A DNA stretch of 64,000 nucleotides. Origin: Gorsachius magnificus. Its lineage: Eukaryota; Chordata; Aves; Pelecaniformes; Ardeidae. The DNA lies in assembly GCA_034008185.1 (NCBI GenBank), contig CM067084.1, positions 7,273,385-7,337,384 on the forward strand, written 5' to 3'. Below the pieces are notes generated by a model. That model saw nothing but the letters and a program-made list of their open reading frames with translations. It had not been told where the DNA came from and ran no database searches. Positions 58,601-64,000 of this stretch are shown here, in pieces (positions within the stretch are counted from its first letter, which is position 1; each line of letters begins with the position of its first letter). The translations under genes and the position numbers were made by a program.

Positions 58601-61547
58601 GTGGGCAATGTGAATCAATAGAAGACAAACATGGAGATTACAGGGGGTGGTTTTTAATTCGGTGCTTCTAAATCACTGGGGGCTAAAGCTGAGGTCTTTA
58701 GGCAACCACCTGCCCTACTGCACTTTGCTAAAATACTCCCCTTGGGTTTCTGCAAAGTTACTTTGGCTGATGTCAAAGCAAGCGCAATCAAGATTAAGTC
58801 CACCGAGAGCAGTGCAGTTTCCTTTGTGAGGAAAAAAAAGTCTTGTTTCATCAAGCAGCCTGTTCCTTGTGTTTATTTGAAAACAGAACATATTCTTGAA
58901 ATGACTAGTTATTGTCTACTAACGTTTTTACAGTAAAGAGCACTGCTTGCCTCTCTGGGGAGTAGCAGAGCCTGCTGCCAGCAGAGCACCTGGAGGAAAG
59001 GCTGAGAAGACTGTAGATGCAGCAATTCCCCTTCTGTCTCTCTGCAAGGCCAGGTGTGATCCATACTGTCATGCAATCCGTACTGTCAACTAGACGGGCC
59101 ACAAGGAAAGAACAGACGCCTTAACTGCGTGTACTAAGCAGCAACAAGCTCGTTAAAACTTTAGAAAATGTATATATTTTTTTTAATAGGAATCTTTGTA
59201 TGTCAATTTGTTAGTTTGTCAAGCCTTCCTATGGTGCTTTGTCACTAAGACAGAAACAGAAGAGGAAGCAATTCTCAAAGGCACAAGAGCGGGGCTTACC
59301 CTACGGAGCCAGTAGTGGCAGTGACTGCTCTCCCATTTTCTTCCCCTTAGGCTCCCTAAAAACCACCTCTGGGCTATTGTGTACCCCACGTTGCTCTTGC
59401 AGGAGGAATTTGGTGCTGACGAAAGGCCAGAGATGATTGCTGTACTGTCTTGAGCTCCTTGGTGAACTTGTCTTTTTACTGCCTGGTCATTCCTATGAGC
59501 TCTTACAAGCATTTCCCATGCTGCACAGATGGCTCCAGCCAACTGGTCTGATGGGAAGTGTTCTCATGTCCTCGAATCTTCCCGTAAGTCTACCTTTTCC
59601 TTTAACGCAGTGCCTGCTTCCTTCTATAGGAAGTGCAACTTCTCCTGTGAAGATTTAGGAGCCTCTCCAGACTGCACGCTGTATCTTTTCCAGGCACTGT
59701 GCTGATGCAAACCGTCTGGATTTCAGATTCTGTGGCAACCTTACAAGGTAGCAGCCAGAGCCTCCGTAATAAAACCTTTCTGTTTATTAATGGCTTCCTG
59801 TAGCTTTCGCAAGCTATGATGCAAGCTGAAAACAGCCTTTCTCCAAGAACACCACTTCCAATGGCTTTAACTCAGGTTCAAAATCCAAGTCAGATCAGAA
59901 ATATTCTTTAACACTGTGTTATGATTAAAAGCTTAACAATATACCGGTTAAATGGCATGGATGTGACACAAAGTGGTTGTATTTAAGGAAAACAGAGGAA
60001 AAACTAGGATCATAAGCCATCTTTATAGTACTACGACTGGGAAGAGAGAACTTGATATTCTGAGGCATACTATTACATTTGAGCTATATATCTGTCCCCT
60101 TCCCCTTTTTGCTCCAGTCTCCTTAGATAGCTCTACTATAGATCACCACTGTAGGTCAGAAATCTTCCTAAATGGCCAGGTAAAATACTCCAGGTTGGGG
60201 AATTTTCTTGTCGTACAGTAGTGGCATAACTCTCCTCCTCCTCAGGGCTTTTTTTTTTTTATATATGATATAGTCTTTCTGAGGAAATAAGGGGACTGCT
60301 TAGGGGGTTTGCTGTTGTGCTCAGGGCTTGCTTAGGCTTCCTCATGCATCTGAAAACAGATTTACCTCTGTGCTAGCTGCTAACACTAGCCGAGGGGCTG
60401 AGGGATGGATGTCATTGATGGTGTTGGTAATCTGCTAGGTCTGATCTGTACCAAAGCAGTTTAAGTAGAATTGAGGTGTAGTCCATTGCCTTCATGCCTC
60501 ACTTTGATAAAGATGAGCTAAAGAATTCTCATGCTGGCTTGTGAGGTCACTCTCAATCTTGGGGAAAACCCCAACAGTCTTGACCTCATAAAAGGTCTGT
60601 TAATTCCACTTTCCAGACAAACTGAAAGAGGCCTTGATGTCACAGCAGACAGTTGGTGGCAGATATCCGATTCTGTCTCCATTTGTTTCACCAGCTAGCA
60701 GGCAATAGCTGTCTGCCCTGGCATATCATTGTGCCTGAGTCCTGCCCAGGCAAGGAAGTCTTTAGACTGCATAGGGGCTTCTTCTGGGCTGGAGGGTCTT
60801 CTGGGTCAGTACACTATTGAAGATCTGCAAGATATTTCTTCATGCATTCAGAATTTAGGTCCAAAGTTGCCCCTGACACACAATATTTGACAAATGCTGC
60901 TAAGTGCTAGATAAAACAAATATTAAATGGCTTGACAAGTAGGGTTTTTTAAAAGTTTCTGTATTTTGTATTACTATGATTTCAAACATATGTGGTTATA
61001 AGCTTATCAGATTTCTAAAAATGAACTTTCTATAAAAATCACACTGGGCCCCTCAGCTGTGTTTTCCTCTATTATTTATAGACAAATTGAAAACAAATGG
61101 TCTTCTCTTTCAAAAACAAAAAAGCACAATGAAATGGAAACAGCTGTCAGAATGTGCTTTTCCTCCCAAAGTCATCTGCAATACAAAGTAAATCGGAGAT
61201 TATTTCCTTTAATCTGAAGTACGTTGCCATTTAACGGTGGTTTCAGTGGCAATTCAAGCAGAAGCTGAAGGGAAAAGTGTCAAGACTGTTGCAATGGCAT
61301 GCAAATGGTGGTCTGTTTAAAAATAAGTCCCAACTAAACGCCTTGCACAAAATGAAGGATTTATCCTTTTTTTTTTTTTCCCCTTTTCTGCAGCTGGGAT
61401 TTGTTTCTGGATAGCTGTAACTGTTGCTTTGGATTTTGGGCAAGAACATGCAGCCCAAGCAAGTAGGAGGCAAAAAAATTTGTTGCTCAAACCCTGTTCA
61501 GGGTGACTTAGGCTCATTCCTTCCTTATCCCCTTTCTCTGCAAGCAC
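55681..61547. other. Noncoding DNA with candidate regulatory stretches
   Basis: No gene recognised. An A-rich tract spiked with CCAACC lies at 55896-55957. Stretches at about 56280-56560 and 57200-57620 are repeat-free and motif-rich. They contain a TTTCCAGTGGAAA near-palindrome at 56409-56421 and a TATATAAAAG box near 57482. They read like enhancer or noncoding-transcript candidates, but conservation was not tested. Confidence 0.45.
55896..55957 (+). repeat. A-rich low-complexity tract with AACC spikes
   Basis: A run of A followed by CCAACC/CCAAAAAA units. The same texture appears in T-rich orientation at many sites in this window. Confidence 0.8.
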
Positions 61548-61722
61548 TGGAACAGGCTGCCCGGGGAAGTGTTTGAGTCCCCATCCCTGGAGGTATTTAA
61601 AAGATGTGTAGCCGTGGTGCTTAGGAACATGGCTTAGTGGTGGAATGTCAGGGTCAGGTTAATGGTTGGACTTGATGATCTTAAAGGTCTTTTCCAACAT
61701 AAATGATTCCATGATTCTATAA
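61548..61722 (+). mobile_element. CR1 LINE 3' end fragment (avian type)
   Basis: A short sense-oriented CR1 tail. Blocks: 'gcactggaacaggctgcccg', 'gagtccccatccctggaggt', 'gcttaggaacatggcttagt', 'ggttaatggttggacttgat', 'cttttccaacataaatg', and a degraded ATTCCATGATTCTAT end. It appears to be of the same subfamily as the copy at 54150. Confidence 0.93.
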
Positions 61723-61974
61723 ACAAAATTCTCAAATGAGAAATTATTCACCTTAGGAGCAAAAAGTTGAGGTTTTGACTCCCAAATGGGACCTGTATCC
61801 CGTAAAACATATCTGGGAAAGGATTTGGAGCTCAGATGGGACAAAAGTGTTAATGTAATACCTGATATACAAACAACACAGTGGTGAGACCAGCGCTGGA
61901 GTTGCAGCACGCCCTCTGCCTGCCTGTGCTTTTAAAGAGGATGTTGAAAGACTGAAGAGTCCAGGAAGCTTGAG

Positions 61975-62320
61975 AACTGGTTTAAAGGCTTGAGTTTTGC
62001 ATGGAGAGAAAGAGATTAGAATTCAATCTATTTAGCTTATCACAAAAAAGGTTGAAGAGTGACTTGATTACAGCACTTAAGCACCTCTGTGGAGAGGAAA
62101 TACGTACTAAAGGCCTCTCTGATTTAGCAGGGTAAGTCACAAGACTGAACTTGAAACCAGAAAACTCAGTTAGGCATGTATCTAGCAGTGAGGTTTGATA
62201 ACATCTATAATAAACTCCCAAGCAAAGTGATAAATTCCCCAGCTCTTGATTTATTTGGATCAGGACTGCGGGCCTACTTGAAAGAGATGCTTAAACCAAA
62301 CACGAGCCGCTGGCATGAGC
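61975..62320 (+). mobile_element. Old, diverged CR1-type LINE fragment
   Basis: The block order fits an ancient amniote CR1 3' region: a 'ttgaagagtgacttgattac' block, then 'agcacttaagcacct', 'gatttagcagggtaagtcac', and 'agcagtgaggtttgataac'. These are followed by a block around 'caagcaaagtgataaattcc' and by 'gcctacttgaaagagatgct'. It is much more diverged than the copy at 61548, which lies just upstream, so two CR1 insertions of different ages sit side by side. Limits are approximate. Confidence 0.6.
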
Positions 62321-64000
62321 GGAGAAGTAACTGCGATCAAATGGCCTCTTGCACAGACCGTGGGATCTTAGGTGATAGAACAGTTCCATTTAGCTTTAAA
62401 CTTGATGAATTTATGAAATAAAGTGATTCTCTTGCTGGAGTCATCTGTTCCGGTAATGGGTATCAGCTTGAGCCTGCCGAGCAGATCACCTTGCGCACAG
62501 AACAGGTCCATAGATCAAACTGTGACATCATCCTTAGACATAACGACACGGCAAGGGCAAGTGTTCTGTAACTCCCTGCTGTATCACAAGACCACTGTAA
62601 TTCTTCCAGGTTTAGGTCCTGTTGGAAAAGATCCGGTCTGAGCTCTTATTTTTACCCTGACTCCGAACTCAGATGTTCAAACTTCTGTTAGCAAACAAAG
62701 CCATCTTTCATTTTAATGCATGTATAGAAAAGGAAACTGCTAGTTTTTATTATAGTTATCTTTTATGAAATAAGTGTACAAACTTTTATAAAATAAGCAT
62801 ACATATAAAATCCCTGGTACCAGATGAAATAATTTGCTTGAGTTACTAGAGCGTCTGTCTGCCTCCAGACAACCTTCCCCGAGCCTGCTAAGAACAGCAA
62901 CTGCCCACAAGTTAGGTAGAATAGCGTTTACGGAGGGAGGGGCAAGAAATCAAGATGATGAATGAATGCTTTGATAGTGGAGAAGGTTTTTAAATTTCTA
63001 AAAGCTGAAACAAGGGCAACAGGAAAAAAAAAATCCACCCTATAAACTTTGATTTTAAATGAAAGGGTGCGTTGCGTGCAAGATGTCTCTATTTCTGAGT
63101 TACAGAGGCTTCAGGAAGGGCCGACTGAAAGCCTCCTGCTGGTTCGATTGCCTTTTGTGTGCTTCACAGTCTCCCCAGTTACCCGGTTGCTTCTCTGGTG
63201 TCCAGCTCTTCACCCCATGTCCCAAGTGGCACTGTGCAGTCACCGTACCTAATCGATAGAAGTCCAGTAGCTGTATGCAGGCAGGTGACTGTAGGAAGAA
63301 CTCTGCCATCCTCTGATGTTGTTAATTTTTAAAATATTGATTTTAGGTGGCCATTGACTGGTTTTGACTGTGGAACTGTCCCACTCTTGAGACATTCTGG
63401 TTTAGTTTTTCAGCAGCAGAGAATCTGCAGCTCTGATTTGACCTAATATCCAAGCTGTCTCAGAGTTGGGGCATCCCTCAGTGGAATCAGTTCAGCGGTG
63501 TTTTCACAGTGGCTTAGTGAAGTGTTGGCGGTGTGGTCTCCTGGTTCTTCCTCCTTTTCATGCAGTGCTGAACAGAATAAGCTTGTGGCCTAAAAGTGTA
63601 ATCTCCAGCTACTAAACAACATGCAATAGTTATATGTGATACTATATGACTTGATATTTTAGAGACAGAGGAAGTTGAGTAAGGGTGATGAAGGATCTTC
63701 AAGCTAATAATACTTTGGAATTAGTATGTGTAACCATAGGTGCAAGGTACTGCAAAACTGTTACTTGAAGAACATTCACCATGCTCTGAAACACTGAACC
63801 ATTAGAGACAGGCTTATGGATAAAAGGAACTATTATTCTGATAATGTTTGGCAAACCCTGTTTTCCTTACAAGAAAAATGAATCAAAATGAGAATTCAAG
63901 TGTTTCAACTCCTTGAGGTTTTTACCTACTTATTTTTGTGTATATGTGTATTGTATCTATGTTCTTTTAGCTACAGAAGTACTTATTTCACTTATTACCT
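62321..64000. other. Noncoding DNA to the window end
   Basis: No exon, RNA gene or recognisable transposon was seen. An AATAAA-type hexamer near 62418 has no supported gene before it. Confidence 0.5.

Noticed and set aside
1..64000. Endogenous retrovirus, CRISPR array, operon or prokaryotic features
   Set aside because: No LTR pair, primer-binding site, gag/pol-like frame, spaced direct-repeat array or bacterial gene arrangement was seen; the DNA is vertebrate nuclear.
32153..64000. Exons of the next human-order gene, ANKRD50
   Set aside because: No ankyrin-repeat-like translation appears in any frame, so that gene, if present, lies beyond the window.

Overview
The window looks like avian (at least sauropsid) nuclear DNA. 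Three CR1 LINE tails end in ATTCTATG-type repeats, two older CR1-like fragments are present, and there is a very GC-rich promoter island with long G and C homopolymers. Coding density is very low. Only two genes can be supported. Both are vertebrate, both lie on the + strand, and their order matches the AFG2A (SPATA5) - SPRY1 order on human 4q27-q28. No species can be named from the sequence alone.

Layout. Positions 1-3597 are the end of the last intron of AFG2A, with an old CR1 fragment at about 740-1200. The terminal AFG2A coding exon is 3598-3774, followed by a short 3'UTR with a poly(A) signal at 3902-3907. About 21 kb of noncoding DNA follows, with a 40-bp tandem repeat at 20081-20191. 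A CR1 tail (about 24985-25287) directly abuts a CpG island (about 25290-28110), which holds the likely SPRY1 promoter and a noncoding first exon with donor at 26188/26189. The SPRY1 intron runs to 29363. Exon 2 carries a short leader with three upstream ATGs and the entire 320-codon reading frame (29419-30381), followed by a long, partly AU-rich 3'UTR to about 31.7 or 32.2 kb.

From about 32.2 kb to 64 kb I see no recognisable exon. This is the gene-poor flank downstream of SPRY1. In human the next gene is ANKRD50, and no part of it is visible here. The flank holds CR1 fragments (53332-53370 doubtful, about 54150-54433, about 61548-61722, about 61975-62320), a 37-bp triplication with paired GATA-type motifs (55570-55680), homopolymer tracts, and AT-rich stretches that read like candidate regulatory elements.

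The two genes do not form a functional module. AFG2A is a ribosome-biogenesis AAA+ ATPase, and SPRY1 is a feedback inhibitor of receptor tyrosine kinase/MAPK signalling. I found no clear undescribed system. The best leads are the upstream ATGs in the SPRY1 leader, the conserved-looking 3'UTR end, the GATA-bearing triplication, an unexplained 256-codon reverse open frame, and candidate enhancers downstream of SPRY1.
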